In this document: positions 51,762 through 60,767 of the stretch, one piece after another
Layout: each line of letters opens with the position of its first letter
Numbering within the stretch: the first letter of the stretch is position 1
The notes under the pieces: model-generated
What the model was told of the DNA's origin: nothing
The model's database searches: none
The model's input: only the letters and a program-made list of their open reading frames with translations
Program-made: the position numbers and the translations under genes
Assembly: GCF_001544575.2 (NCBI RefSeq)
Contig: NZ_FCNY02000014.1
Span: 124,001 to 188,000 of the forward strand
Reading direction: 5' to 3'
DNA: 64,000 nucleotides
From: Caballeronia cordobensis
Lineage (GTDB): Bacteria; Pseudomonadota; Gammaproteobacteria; Burkholderiales; Burkholderiaceae

Positions 51762-52646
51762 ATGGAGCTACGCCATCTGCGCTATTTCGTTGCGGTCGCG
51801 GAAACAGGTAGCCTCACCGTCGCCGCCGAGCAGCGGCTGTTCACGTCGCAACCGTCGCTGAGCCGGCAGATCCGCGATCTCGAAGACGAAGTGCGCGCGG
51901 AACTGTTCAGCCGCAGCGCGCGCGGCGTCGAGTTGACAGCATCGGGCAAGGCTTTTCTCGACCATGCACGGCTGGCGCTCGCGCAGGTCGATGCCGCGAT
52001 CGAAGCCGCGCGCCGTGCTGCGCGTCCCGCGAAGCAGATCTTTGCGCTCGGCTTTCTGACGGGACAGGAAATGACGTGGCTGCCGCGAGCGATGCAGGTG
52101 TTACGCGACGAGCTGCCGAACATCGACGTCACGGTGTCGAGCGGCTACTCGCCCGATCTCGCCGACGCCGTCGCGCGCGGCAAGCTCGATCTTGCGTTCG
52201 TGCGCACGGAGCCGGGTCTGGATCTCGACTATCGCGTCGTCTATCGCGAGAAACTCGTCGTGCTGATGCCGAGCGATCACCGGCTGACGGCGAAGACGGC
52301 GATCCATCCGTCGGATCTGCGGGGCGAGACGTTCGTGATGGCGTCGAACAAGGCGCGCGTGCTGCATGATGTGGTTGCGCGATATCTCCACGAGAATGGG
52401 CTCGATCCGAAGCCCGCGCATGGCGTCGACAATCTCGCGATGGCCATGTCGCTCGTTGCTTCGACACGCGGCCTGTCGCTGATGCCCGAGTATGCGAACA
52501 ACTTGCTGCCGTGGTCGGTCGTGAGCCGGCCGCTCGAAGGCGAGGCGCCGACGGTCGATCTCGCCATCGGCTACAGCCGTTCGAATGCATCGCCCGTGCT
52601 GAAGCTGTTTCTGTCGAGAGCGGATGAGTTGATTGCCGCCCAGTGA
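51762..52646 (+). CDS. LysR-family regulator of the redox cluster
   Basis: A 294-residue LTTR: MELRHLRYFVAVAETGSLTVAAEQRLFTSQPSLSRQIRDLEDEVRAELFSR is the winged HTH, and an effector domain follows (FALGFLTGQEMTWLPRAMQVL). GGGAG lies before the ATG at 51762. It is divergent from the SDR-OYE unit, and the palindromic box upstream recurs before two more units, so it probably controls all three. The inducer may be an electrophile or quinone-like compound (inference). Confidence 0.92.
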   Translation: MELRHLRYFVAVAETGSLTVAAEQRLFTSQPSLSRQIRDLEDEVRAELFSRSARGVELTASGKAFLDHARLALAQVDAAIEAARRAARPAKQIFALGFLTGQEMTWLPRAMQVLRDELPNIDVTVSSGYSPDLADAVARGKLDLAFVRTEPGLDLDYRVVYREKLVVLMPSDHRLTAKTAIHPSDLRGETFVMASNKARVLHDVVARYLHENGLDPKPAHGVDNLAMAMSLVASTRGLSLMPEYANNLLPWSVVSRPLEGEAPTVDLAIGYSRSNASPVLKLFLSRADELIAAQ

Positions 52647-52655
52647 GGGCGGGAA

Positions 52656-52673
52656 ATGGCGGTGGACCGCCAT
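52656..52673 (+). terminator. hairpin after the LysR gene
   Basis: ATGGCGG pairs with CCGCCAT around TGGA, 9 bp after the LysR stop. No T-tract. The rest of 52674-53007 is the autotransporter leader region, with no other gene. Confidence 0.5.
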
Positions 52674-53007
52674 GACCCCGGATCAGATATCCGCTGCACC
52701 TTCTCGTGGAACCGCTTTTCTTAGGCGGCCGCGTCCGAGTGCGTCGGTACCCGCTGTTCCATCCGACTAATCAATATCTAACTCATCGCGCACACTATGC
52801 AGCCTAAGGGCAAGCGATTGATGTGTGTTTCAAGTCGGGATTAAGTGCGTCGGCCTGAAGTCTTCTCATCCATTCCTGGTTAGGGCTCAATTTCGTAGAT
52901 ATCACGCGCAGGTGCGACCTTCGTGTAATTCGGAGTGCAAATTAACTGGGTTACGACATCAGCCATTTGCATCTGTTAATGCGACGGAACCAAAAAGGGA
53001 AAAGATC

Positions 53008-56000
53008 ATGTACATGTTCAAGCATGCATCGCGTTGTGAGTCTGCGCGGGCAGTGACGTCGGCGCCTTTTGTGGAGGATGGCTGCGGGAAGAAGCGCCGG
53101 ATTGTGGTTGCGCTGGCATTGGCCGTAGCGTCAGTTGCCCCGCTATTCGTTCCGGTCGCGGCGCGAGCCCAGTGCAACAGGAGCGCCAATCCCGCGCGGC
53201 CTTCGGCGCCGTCACAGACCAACTTTTCCAATCAATCGTTTGGTGCGGCGCCGCTTCCCCAGTATTACCTGGACGCTTCGGGGCAGGCGGGATGCAAAGG
53301 CGCTGACGACGGCTCCTGGAACGGAAAGGGCCAGGATGGCTTCGCTGGTCAGTCGGGTGGTTCCTTTAACAGCGTCAACAGCGGCATTTCGGTGAAGGGA
53401 GGCTTCGCGCCGAACCCCATCAGCCCCACGATCGGAGCGGGATGGTCCGTCAACGGCGGTGACGGCGGTGCCGGCGGACAGGGCGGTTATGACGACGATG
53501 GCTCCGCCCACACGGGAAACGGCGGAGCGGCTGGCAATGGCGGCGCGGTCTCCGTGCAGTTTAGCGGCACGGTGGGTCCCGACTCGAAGGGCGTCCTTCC
53601 GGAAGTTGCGCTCGACGTGGAAGCCAACGGCGGCACCGGCGGAGCGGGTGCCGTGTCCAATGCCCAGGGCGTTGAGCCGCTCTATGGCGGCAACGGGGGA
53701 TCAGGGGGACAGGGTGGTCAGGCAGCGCTTGACGCCTCCGGCAATATTCAGTTCTATGGCGTCGGCCTGCGAGCGTCCGCCCGGGGCGGAGCCGGCGGAG
53801 CAGGGGGCGACTCGCCCACCCCGGGTGATCTTGCCGTGGAAGGCCATGGAGGCAAGGGCGGCAATGGCGGCGCCGGCGGTACCGCGACACTTGCGTATCA
53901 GAACGGCAGTCTGACCGCCAGCACCCCTTTAGGCCAGATCTTTCCGATGCAGGCTAACGCCGATGGCGGTAGAGGCGGCAATGCGGGTGGCGCGTTCGGT
54001 GGAAGCGGCAGCTTTGGCGGGACCGGCGGCAACGGAGGTAACGGCGGCACGGCCAGCGCGGCACTCGGCAGCGGTGGCCAGATCGTTTTCTCCGATCAGA
54101 TGCAACCGGTGAACAGTCAGTATCAGCCGGGCAGCGGCGTGACCGCCACGGCGAATGGCGGAGCGGGCGGGGGCGGTGGCGCTGCCATCGACGGCACGAT
54201 CCGCAATGAGGGTGGTACGGGCGGCAACGGCGGGAATGCCGGCAGCGCGAGCGCCACCGTCCTTGGTTCCATCGATTACACCGCGAGTGTTCCGGCCGGG
54301 CAGTCCACCGCCGGGTTGATCGGGGGTGAGGGGGTGCTGGTGCAGGCCAACGGAGGCGCCGGCGGCGTCGGTGACGGCGCCCAGAGCACGATCGTGGGTG
54401 AAGGCGGCAATGGCGGTAAGGCAGGCGCTGGCGGGAGCGCGTCGCTGACGCTTGAAGACGCGACGAACACGGCGACCATCAAAACGAACGGCCCCTATAC
54501 GCATGGCGCCTTGGTGCAGAGTATCGGCGGCGGCGGGGGCAATGGCGGCAGTGTCAGCTTCGCGCTGTCCGGCACGGGCGGTGCAGGTGCCGCGGGCGGT
54601 GATGGCGGTGCGGTCACGGTGAACTCGGACCACGCCTTTGTCACGGCCGGCAGCACATCAGGCGAAGGCAGCATCCCGCTGATCGCCCAGAGCATCGGCG
54701 GTGGCGGCGGAAGCGGCGGCGACGCCAGCGGCGTCACCGCGGGTGCGGGTTTCCAGATCGGCGGCAATGGCGGTCAAGGCGGCAATGGCGGCGCGGTGAA
54801 ACTCACGCTGGGCCAGAACAGCGTATTTGGCAGCCTCGACCCGAGCGGTGGCGCGGGGATACTCGCGCAAAGCATCGGCGGCTCCGGCGGCAATGCCGGC
54901 AGCGCGACGTCGAAAGGCGGAGGGCTGATCACCATGGTGATCGGCGGGGATGCCCACGGTGGCGGCTCGGGCGGCCAGGTCACGGTCGACAACGGCGCAC
55001 TCGTCACGACCTACGGCGACCACGCAGCCGGTATCAAGGCCCAGTCGATCGGCGGCGGTGGCGGCAATGGCGGCAACGCTACAGCGTTCACGGTCGGCGG
55101 CCCCCTGACGAGCTCGGTTGCCATTGGCGGACAAGGCGGCGGAGGCGGCGCGGCGGGCGCGGTTTCGCTGACCAACACGGGGCAGGTCGCGACGTATGGT
55201 TCGGATGCCGAAGGGGTCGTGCTGCAAAGTATCGGCGGCGGCGGCGGCTCCGGCGGCAGCGCCACGGCGCGTGCCGTTGCCGCATCGGGTAGCCCCAACA
55301 TTCCATCGATCAGTGTCAGCGCCGCGATCGGCGGCGCCGGCGGGACCGGAAACACCGGCGGCAATGTCACGCTCGATAATTCCGGCCTGATCACCACGGC
55401 GGGCGACAGCGCGACCGGCGTTTTCGCGCAATCCGTCGGTGGCGGCGGCGGCACGGGCGGCGACGCGACCGCCGCGTCCTACTCCGCTTCGCCTGCCAAG
55501 GGGGCGTCCCTGTCGGTCTCCGTGGCGCTTGGAGGCAGCGGCGGCAGCGGCGGCACGGGCGGCGCCGTCAACCTGGAAAACGCCGGGCTGATCGCCACCT
55601 TGGGCCAGGACGCCCACGGCGTGTTCGCACAGTCGATTGGCGGTGGCGGCGGCAATGGCGGCACGGGCGATGCCTCGGCAACGGCGGCTAACGCCAAAGC
55701 CAGCTTCAGCGCGTCGATCGCGGTGGGCGGAACGGGTGGAACCGGGGGCACGGGCGGCACGGTCGGCCTGACCAACGACGGTTCGATCGCGACGCGCGGC
55801 GACGGCGCGGATGCCGTGTTCGCCCAGAGCGTGGGCGGCGGCGGCGGCGCAGGCGGCGGCGGTACCGCTGCGGCCAGCGGCGGCAAGGCTGCCATCGCCG
55901 TGGGTGTGGGCGGCAAGGGCGGCGTCGGCGGCGACGGCAACACGGTGACGACGACCAACAACGGCAACATCGTCACCCGCGGCGCGGCCTCGACCGGCAT

Positions 56001-59000
56001 CTTCGCGCAAAGCGTCGGCGGCGGCGGGGGCAAAGGCGGCAAGGGTGCGGCGGCTGCGGGCGGCAGCGGCGGCCTCGACACGATCTCCAACGCCCAGACC
56101 CTGTTCGGCATTCTGGGTCAGGGCCTCGGCCTCAACCAGGATGTGCAGAACCTGGGCGACAACATCCTGCAGGTCGGCGTGCTCGGCGAAAAAATCAAAG
56201 CGACTTATGGTGATCTGCAAAAACTCTTCACGCAGCCGGATGGGGTATCGAAGGTTCTGGGCACCGTGTCACAGATCAGCGTTGGCGTGTCGGTCGGCGG
56301 CAGCGGCGGCGCGGGCGGCCAGGGCGGCGCGGTGAACACCACCAACGCCGGCGCGATCGGCACCTATGGCGCGCAATCCCACGGCATCTTCGCGCAGAGC
56401 ATCGGCGGCGGCGGGGGCAGCGGCGGCGCGGCGAGTTCGGTCGGCAAGTCGAACAATGATTCGAAGGTGCAGGCCGCGATCGCCGTGGGCGGCAGTGGCG
56501 GCGCGGCCGGCTCAGGCGGTGCGGTGAGTGTCGTGCAGAAAACGGGTGGCGCAATCGAGACGCAGGGCGTGGAAGCGTTTGGCGTGTACGCGCAGAGCGT
56601 GGGCGGCGGGGGCGGCAACGGCGCGATGTCGGGGGCGATCAGCGGTTCGCTGAAAAGCCTGTCGATCGCCGTGGGCGGCAATGGCGGAGGCGCCGGGAAT
56701 GGCGGCACCGTGAGCGTCGACAACAACGGCGCGGTCACGACACTGGGCAAGCACAGCGTCGGCATCTTCGCGCAAAGCATCGGCGGTGGCGGCGGTGTCG
56801 TGACGACCGCGAGCAGCGACGAGACGTTCGATCCCTCCAAAATCATCGTGAATCCTCAGGGACGGCTCGCCGACGTCTACGGGGTGACACTGAGCTTCGG
56901 CGGTCGAAACGGCAGTTCGGGAAATGGCGGCGAAGTCACGGTCAACACGGAAGGCAACGTGACGACGAGCGGGCTCGACGCGCACGGTATCGTCGCGCAA
57001 TCGATCGGCGGCGGGGGCGGCTTCGTGGCGGGCGGACAGATCGCGAACACGACCTCCGGCGCCGGCAACGCGAAGGGCGATGGCGGCAAGGTTCTCGTCG
57101 TGGACACCAATAACACTGTCGCCACCTCCGGCGACGGTGCGTATGGGATCGTCGCGCAATCGATCGGCGGTGGCGGGGGCTTTGCGGGCGACCCGTCCGC
57201 CCCGCAGGGCTACGGTGGCGCGACGAACACCGCGGTACTGGCCAACAGCGGCAACGGCGGCACCGTCAATGTCCTCGTGGCAAACGGCGGGAAAGTTGTG
57301 ACGACCGGCCGGTACGCTCCGGCGATCTTCGCGCAATCGATCGGCGGTGGCGGCGGTCTGGTTGTCTCTAACTACAGCGCAGCCAACCTGCCGAATGTGA
57401 TGGGAGAGGGCAGCGCGGGTGGCGCGGGCGCGGGCGGCCCGGTCTTCGTCAACGTGAGGAATAACGACACGGTCATGGCGACAGGCGTCGGGTCCGCCGG
57501 CATCCTGGCGCAGAGCGACGGCCAGACAGGCGGGCAAATCTCGATCAACCTGGCGCCCGGCTCGAGAGTCATCGGCGGCACGACCGATCCCAATTTCCCG
57601 ACGGGCAAAATGGTTGGGCAGTACGACGAGTATCGCGACGCTGCCGCGATCCGCATACTGGGGGGCAATAACAACGTCATCAACAACCAGGGGACCATCC
57701 AGACCTTGGGCAAATACGCGATCCTGGTGAACCCCACGACGTACGGGGGCGTGCCCACCGGCACCATCACGGTCAACAACTCCGGCACGATCACCGGTGA
57801 CATCGATACCCTTGGTGGCCCCAGCGTTATCCACAATCTGCCGGGCGGCGTGATCAACACACCCACCACGCTGAACGTCGGAGGCGGCACGGTGAACAAT
57901 GCCGGCACGCTCACAGTCGGCGGCGCCAACTCGGTCGGCAAGACGGTTCTCACCGGCAATCTCGTGCAGAGCCCGACTGGCGCGCTGAACGTCCAGATCG
58001 ATCCAGCCAACAAGCGCTCCGATCTGCTCGACATCACGGGTACCGCCGCGCTTGCCGGGAAGGTGCAGGTTGAGCCGGTGAGCTATCTGAAGAGTACGAG
58101 CACCGTGCTGACGGCGGCCGGCGGAATTCAGCCGGACGCGACGCTCGCGGGCACCTCGACGCCCGTCTACCGCTTCACGCCATTGATGCAGGGCAACACC
58201 GTCGCCATCAGGACCGATGCGGATTTCGTGGGTGCGAGCAAGGGTGCTTCTGCCACACAGCAGAGCGTCGCCGCCAACCTGGACCGGCTGTGGAATAGCG
58301 CCGATCCCGCCTTCGCGCCCATCTTCGGCGCCTTCGGCAACGTCGGTAGCGCGGCGGGCTATGCCCAGACGCTGACCGCCGTCTCCGGCCAGGAGCTGCT
58401 CGGCATCGCTGCGGCGCGCTACCAGGCCAGCCAGGCATTCGCGCGCTCCGTATTCAGTTGCCCGGTGTTCGCCGACGACGACACCGCCGTGAGAAAGCAG
58501 GGCTCGTGCGTGTGGTTCCGCGCCACGGGCATGTGGGAAAACCGCAGCGCCGACGCGTCCTTCCCGGGCTTCGGCTGGCAAGGTACGACGATGAAGGTCG
58601 GCGGCCAGATCGAGCTGCAGCCCGGCTGGTTCCTCGGTGGCGCCCTTGGCTACGAGACCGACCGCTTCACCGGCAACGACAACCTGACGAGCGCCAATGG
58701 CAATGCCCTTCTCGGAGTCATCGCGCTCAAGCATGAGGTTGGCCCGTGGACATTCACCGGTGCGGCGGACGCCAGCTACGGCTGGATGAACAGCTCGCGC
58801 GTCATTCCGAGCGCCAGTACGGTGGCGACTGCCTCGCCCGATTCGTTCAATGTCGGACTGCACTTGCGCGCGGCGTACCAGATTCCGTTCGACCGCTTCT
58901 ACCTGGAGCCTGCGCTCGACGCCGATCTGAACGATATCAATCTGCCGGGCTACACGGAGAGCGGTGCGGGCGCACTCAATCTGAAGGTGAAGAGTGCGAA

Positions 59001-59322
59001 CAATTTCATTGCGACCGGCACGCCGAATCTGCGGATCGGGACGCGCGCGCAGGTCGGATCAGCGACGGTCGACGCCTATGTCGGCGCCGGGGTGAGCTTC
59101 ATTGCGGGCAATACTTACACGACCAACGCGTCCTTCGCCGCTGCCCCGGGTTACGGCAGCTTCACGAATACGCTCACCAATGCGCACGTCGCGGGCAAGT
59201 TCTCCGCCGGGGTGGAGGTGTTTACGGCTAAGCGCCTCGATGTGCGTCTCGAGTATGACGGCGTAGTGGCCGCACACGAAGTTGAAAACGGCGGACAGGT
59301 GCGGCTGAAATACAGGTTTTGA
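53008..59322 (+). CDS. giant glycine-rich autotransporter (type Va)
   Basis: About 2,104 residues. A long N-terminal signal region (MYMFKHASRCES, then KKRRIVVALALAVASVAPLFVPVAARAQ) resembles the extended signals of large autotransporters. The passenger (about 50-1640) is a glycine-rich repeat domain with some fifteen QS[IV]GG(G/S)GG units spaced about 60-120 residues apart, each followed by N-G-G turns, and a beta-helix-like tail. The last 270 residues are the beta-barrel, ending in RLKYRF with the terminal phenylalanine needed for assembly. AAGGGA precedes the ATG. The passenger is likely a surface adhesin or biofilm factor. The frame also extends 61 codons upstream to 52825. Confidence 0.92.
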   Translation: MYMFKHASRCESARAVTSAPFVEDGCGKKRRIVVALALAVASVAPLFVPVAARAQCNRSANPARPSAPSQTNFSNQSFGAAPLPQYYLDASGQAGCKGADDGSWNGKGQDGFAGQSGGSFNSVNSGISVKGGFAPNPISPTIGAGWSVNGGDGGAGGQGGYDDDGSAHTGNGGAAGNGGAVSVQFSGTVGPDSKGVLPEVALDVEANGGTGGAGAVSNAQGVEPLYGGNGGSGGQGGQAALDASGNIQFYGVGLRASARGGAGGAGGDSPTPGDLAVEGHGGKGGNGGAGGTATLAYQNGSLTASTPLGQIFPMQANADGGRGGNAGGAFGGSGSFGGTGGNGGNGGTASAALGSGGQIVFSDQMQPVNSQYQPGSGVTATANGGAGGGGGAAIDGTIRNEGGTGGNGGNAGSASATVLGSIDYTASVPAGQSTAGLIGGEGVLVQANGGAGGVGDGAQSTIVGEGGNGGKAGAGGSASLTLEDATNTATIKTNGPYTHGALVQSIGGGGGNGGSVSFALSGTGGAGAAGGDGGAVTVNSDHAFVTAGSTSGEGSIPLIAQSIGGGGGSGGDASGVTAGAGFQIGGNGGQGGNGGAVKLTLGQNSVFGSLDPSGGAGILAQSIGGSGGNAGSATSKGGGLITMVIGGDAHGGGSGGQVTVDNGALVTTYGDHAAGIKAQSIGGGGGNGGNATAFTVGGPLTSSVAIGGQGGGGGAAGAVSLTNTGQVATYGSDAEGVVLQSIGGGGGSGGSATARAVAASGSPNIPSISVSAAIGGAGGTGNTGGNVTLDNSGLITTAGDSATGVFAQSVGGGGGTGGDATAASYSASPAKGASLSVSVALGGSGGSGGTGGAVNLENAGLIATLGQDAHGVFAQSIGGGGGNGGTGDASATAANAKASFSASIAVGGTGGTGGTGGTVGLTNDGSIATRGDGADAVFAQSVGGGGGAGGGGTAAASGGKAAIAVGVGGKGGVGGDGNTVTTTNNGNIVTRGAASTGIFAQSVGGGGGKGGKGAAAAGGSGGLDTISNAQTLFGILGQGLGLNQDVQNLGDNILQVGVLGEKIKATYGDLQKLFTQPDGVSKVLGTVSQISVGVSVGGSGGAGGQGGAVNTTNAGAIGTYGAQSHGIFAQSIGGGGGSGGAASSVGKSNNDSKVQAAIAVGGSGGAAGSGGAVSVVQKTGGAIETQGVEAFGVYAQSVGGGGGNGAMSGAISGSLKSLSIAVGGNGGGAGNGGTVSVDNNGAVTTLGKHSVGIFAQSIGGGGGVVTTASSDETFDPSKIIVNPQGRLADVYGVTLSFGGRNGSSGNGGEVTVNTEGNVTTSGLDAHGIVAQSIGGGGGFVAGGQIANTTSGAGNAKGDGGKVLVVDTNNTVATSGDGAYGIVAQSIGGGGGFAGDPSAPQGYGGATNTAVLANSGNGGTVNVLVANGGKVVTTGRYAPAIFAQSIGGGGGLVVSNYSAANLPNVMGEGSAGGAGAGGPVFVNVRNNDTVMATGVGSAGILAQSDGQTGGQISINLAPGSRVIGGTTDPNFPTGKMVGQYDEYRDAAAIRILGGNNNVINNQGTIQTLGKYAILVNPTTYGGVPTGTITVNNSGTITGDIDTLGGPSVIHNLPGGVINTPTTLNVGGGTVNNAGTLTVGGANSVGKTVLTGNLVQSPTGALNVQIDPANKRSDLLDITGTAALAGKVQVEPVSYLKSTSTVLTAAGGIQPDATLAGTSTPVYRFTPLMQGNTVAIRTDADFVGASKGASATQQSVAANLDRLWNSADPAFAPIFGAFGNVGSAAGYAQTLTAVSGQELLGIAAARYQASQAFARSVFSCPVFADDDTAVRKQGSCVWFRATGMWENRSADASFPGFGWQGTTMKVGGQIELQPGWFLGGALGYETDRFTGNDNLTSANGNALLGVIALKHEVGPWTFTGAADASYGWMNSSRVIPSASTVATASPDSFNVGLHLRAAYQIPFDRFYLEPALDADLNDINLPGYTESGAGALNLKVKSANNFIATGTPNLRIGTRAQVGSATVDAYVGAGVSFIAGNTYTTNASFAAAPGYGSFTNTLTNAHVAGKFSAGVEVFTAKRLDVRLEYDGVVAAHEVENGGQVRLKYRF

Positions 59323-59367
59323 GGGGGGGCTGCAACCTAGACAAACACCCAAGTGCTTATAATCACG

Positions 59368-59381
59368 ATATATCGATTCAC
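59368..59381. promoter_or_regulatory. partial LacI-type operator upstream of the LacI gene
   Basis: TCGATTCAC at 59373-59381 matches the right nine bases of the operators at 60582 and 60715; the left half is diverged. It lies 40 bp before the LacI ATG and could mediate weak autoregulation. Confidence 0.45.
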
Positions 59382-59420
59382 CGAGCGCTGTTCGAAATTT
59401 TCGTCAACGCCGAAAAGCCC

Positions 59421-60530
59421 ATGTCGAAACTGAAAGCACCAGAGTCCGCATCGCCTTCCACGCGCAGCCGAAAGTCGCCGCAAGGGTCGCCGACCGTCCA
59501 GGATGTCGCGCGTCTCGCCAAGGTGTCCGTGGGCTCGGTATCGCGCGTGCTCAACGGGCGCGACAACGTCGCCCCGGAAATCCGCGAGGCCGTGACGAAG
59601 GCGGTTGCGCGGCTGAATTTCGTGCCGAACGCGGTGGCGCGCAGCATGCGCAGCGGAAGCTCGAAGGCCATCGCGTGCCTCATCTCGGATATTGCACAGC
59701 ATACGGCGGCACAGATGGTGAGCGCCGCCGAAACGCGCTTGCGCGAGCGCGGCTACGAGATTCTCATCGCCAATTCGCATTACGATCTGGAGCGCGAGCG
59801 CGCCTTTCTCGAGAGCCTGCGTCAGCGGCGCCTCGACGGCCTGATCGGCGTGATCTCCGATGACGAGACGCCTTCGTACTACAACATCCTCCATACGCTG
59901 AACATGCCTGTCGTGCTGTGGGAACGCGACGCCCAAGGCCAGTTCCACTCGGTCCTCACCGATCACGCCGATGGATGCCGGCAGGCCGTGCGTTATCTGG
60001 CGTCGCTCGGACACAGGCGCATCGGGCTGGTCGCGGGGCACGAGCACACATGGGTCGGCCGGGAGATGGTGCGCGGGTACACCATCGAGTGCGAAGCCGC
60101 CGGCATCCTGGTCGATCCCGCGCTCATCCAGCGGACCGACGCCTTCGACGAAGCCGCCTGTCACGCGCTGCTCGCGGGACCGACGCGGCCGACCGCGATC
60201 ATCGCTCCGCTCAACGATACCGCGCGCGTGCTGCAGGCCGCCCGCGAACTCGGTCTGAATGTGCCGCGCGATCTCTCGGTCGTGTCGGTCGGCGATCATC
60301 AGTACGCGAGCCTCTGCGCGCCGGCGCTGACCGTCGTGACGCAGGAGCCGCGCGATATCGGCAGTGAAGCGGCGGACCTGATGCTGCAACTGCTCGACGG
60401 CACCGCGCCGCCGGGCATCCGGCGATCGCGGCACCCGATGCGCATGATCATCCGTGAATCGTGCGCAGCATTGCCTGCCGCGGCCGCCACGCCGGGTCGC
60501 CGCCGGGCGCGGTCCGTTCAGCCCGGCTAA
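59421..60530 (+). CDS. LacI-family transcription regulator
   Basis: A 369-residue LacI/GalR protein: HTH in TVQDVARLAKVSVGSVSRVLNGRDNVAPEIREAVTKAVARLNFVPNAVARSMR, then a ligand-binding domain (ACLISDIAQHTAAQMVSAAE, RRIGLVAGHEHTWVGREM, DLSVVSVGDHQYASLCAPALTVV). About 35 extra residues lie before the HTH. Two perfect palindromes upstream of the ABC transporter operon are its likely operators. The effector is not known; a sugar or peptide-like compound is possible. Confidence 0.92.
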   Translation: MSKLKAPESASPSTRSRKSPQGSPTVQDVARLAKVSVGSVSRVLNGRDNVAPEIREAVTKAVARLNFVPNAVARSMRSGSSKAIACLISDIAQHTAAQMVSAAETRLRERGYEILIANSHYDLERERAFLESLRQRRLDGLIGVISDDETPSYYNILHTLNMPVVLWERDAQGQFHSVLTDHADGCRQAVRYLASLGHRRIGLVAGHEHTWVGREMVRGYTIECEAAGILVDPALIQRTDAFDEAACHALLAGPTRPTAIIAPLNDTARVLQAARELGLNVPRDLSVVSVGDHQYASLCAPALTVVTQEPRDIGSEAADLMLQLLDGTAPPGIRRSRHPMRMIIRESCAALPAAAATPGRRRARSVQPG

Positions 60531-60581
60531 GACACTCAGGGTCAACCCGATTGACAGCGCGCCTCAAATCGACGATCTTTA

Positions 60582-60595
60582 GTGAATCGATTCAC
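60582..60595. promoter_or_regulatory. LacI-type operator O1 (GTGAATCGATTCAC)
   Basis: A perfect 14-bp palindrome with the central CG typical of LacI/GalR operators. It is repeated exactly at 60715, with centres 133 bp apart, which would allow DNA looping. Confidence 0.8.
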
Positions 60596-60683
60596 CGAAT
60601 CAACGAACGACGAGCCCGTGGCAGATTTTCATCTCGTTGCGTGAGTCGGGACCGCAATTCAGGCTTTCTTTATTTTTGATTGG

Positions 60684-60729
60684 TTGACGAGCAAACATCA
60701 GGCTCGTACTGTTCGTGAATCGATTCACG
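60684..60729 (+). promoter_or_regulatory. promoter with LacI operator O2 at its start site
   Basis: TTGACG (60684-60689), 17 bp, TACTGT (60707-60712) form a sigma-70 promoter. The perfect palindrome CGTGAATCGATTCACG at 60714-60729 covers the expected start at about 60719, a classic repression position for the ABC operon. Confidence 0.78.
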
Positions 60730-60767
60730 AGATTCAAACGGGCACGCCGGTGACACAGAGGACATCA

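Noticed and set aside
53400..57400. Regular repeats considered as a CRISPR array or tandem satellite
   Set aside because: Repeats are in frame, glycine-coding and unequal in spacing and sequence, and they lie inside one open frame.
54658..58863. Very long leftward open frames opposite the autotransporter (520 and 783 codons)
   Set aside because: They mirror the GGC/GCC-rich repeats of the plus-strand gene, have no family features or ribosome sites, and the forward frame has a clear signal and beta-barrel.
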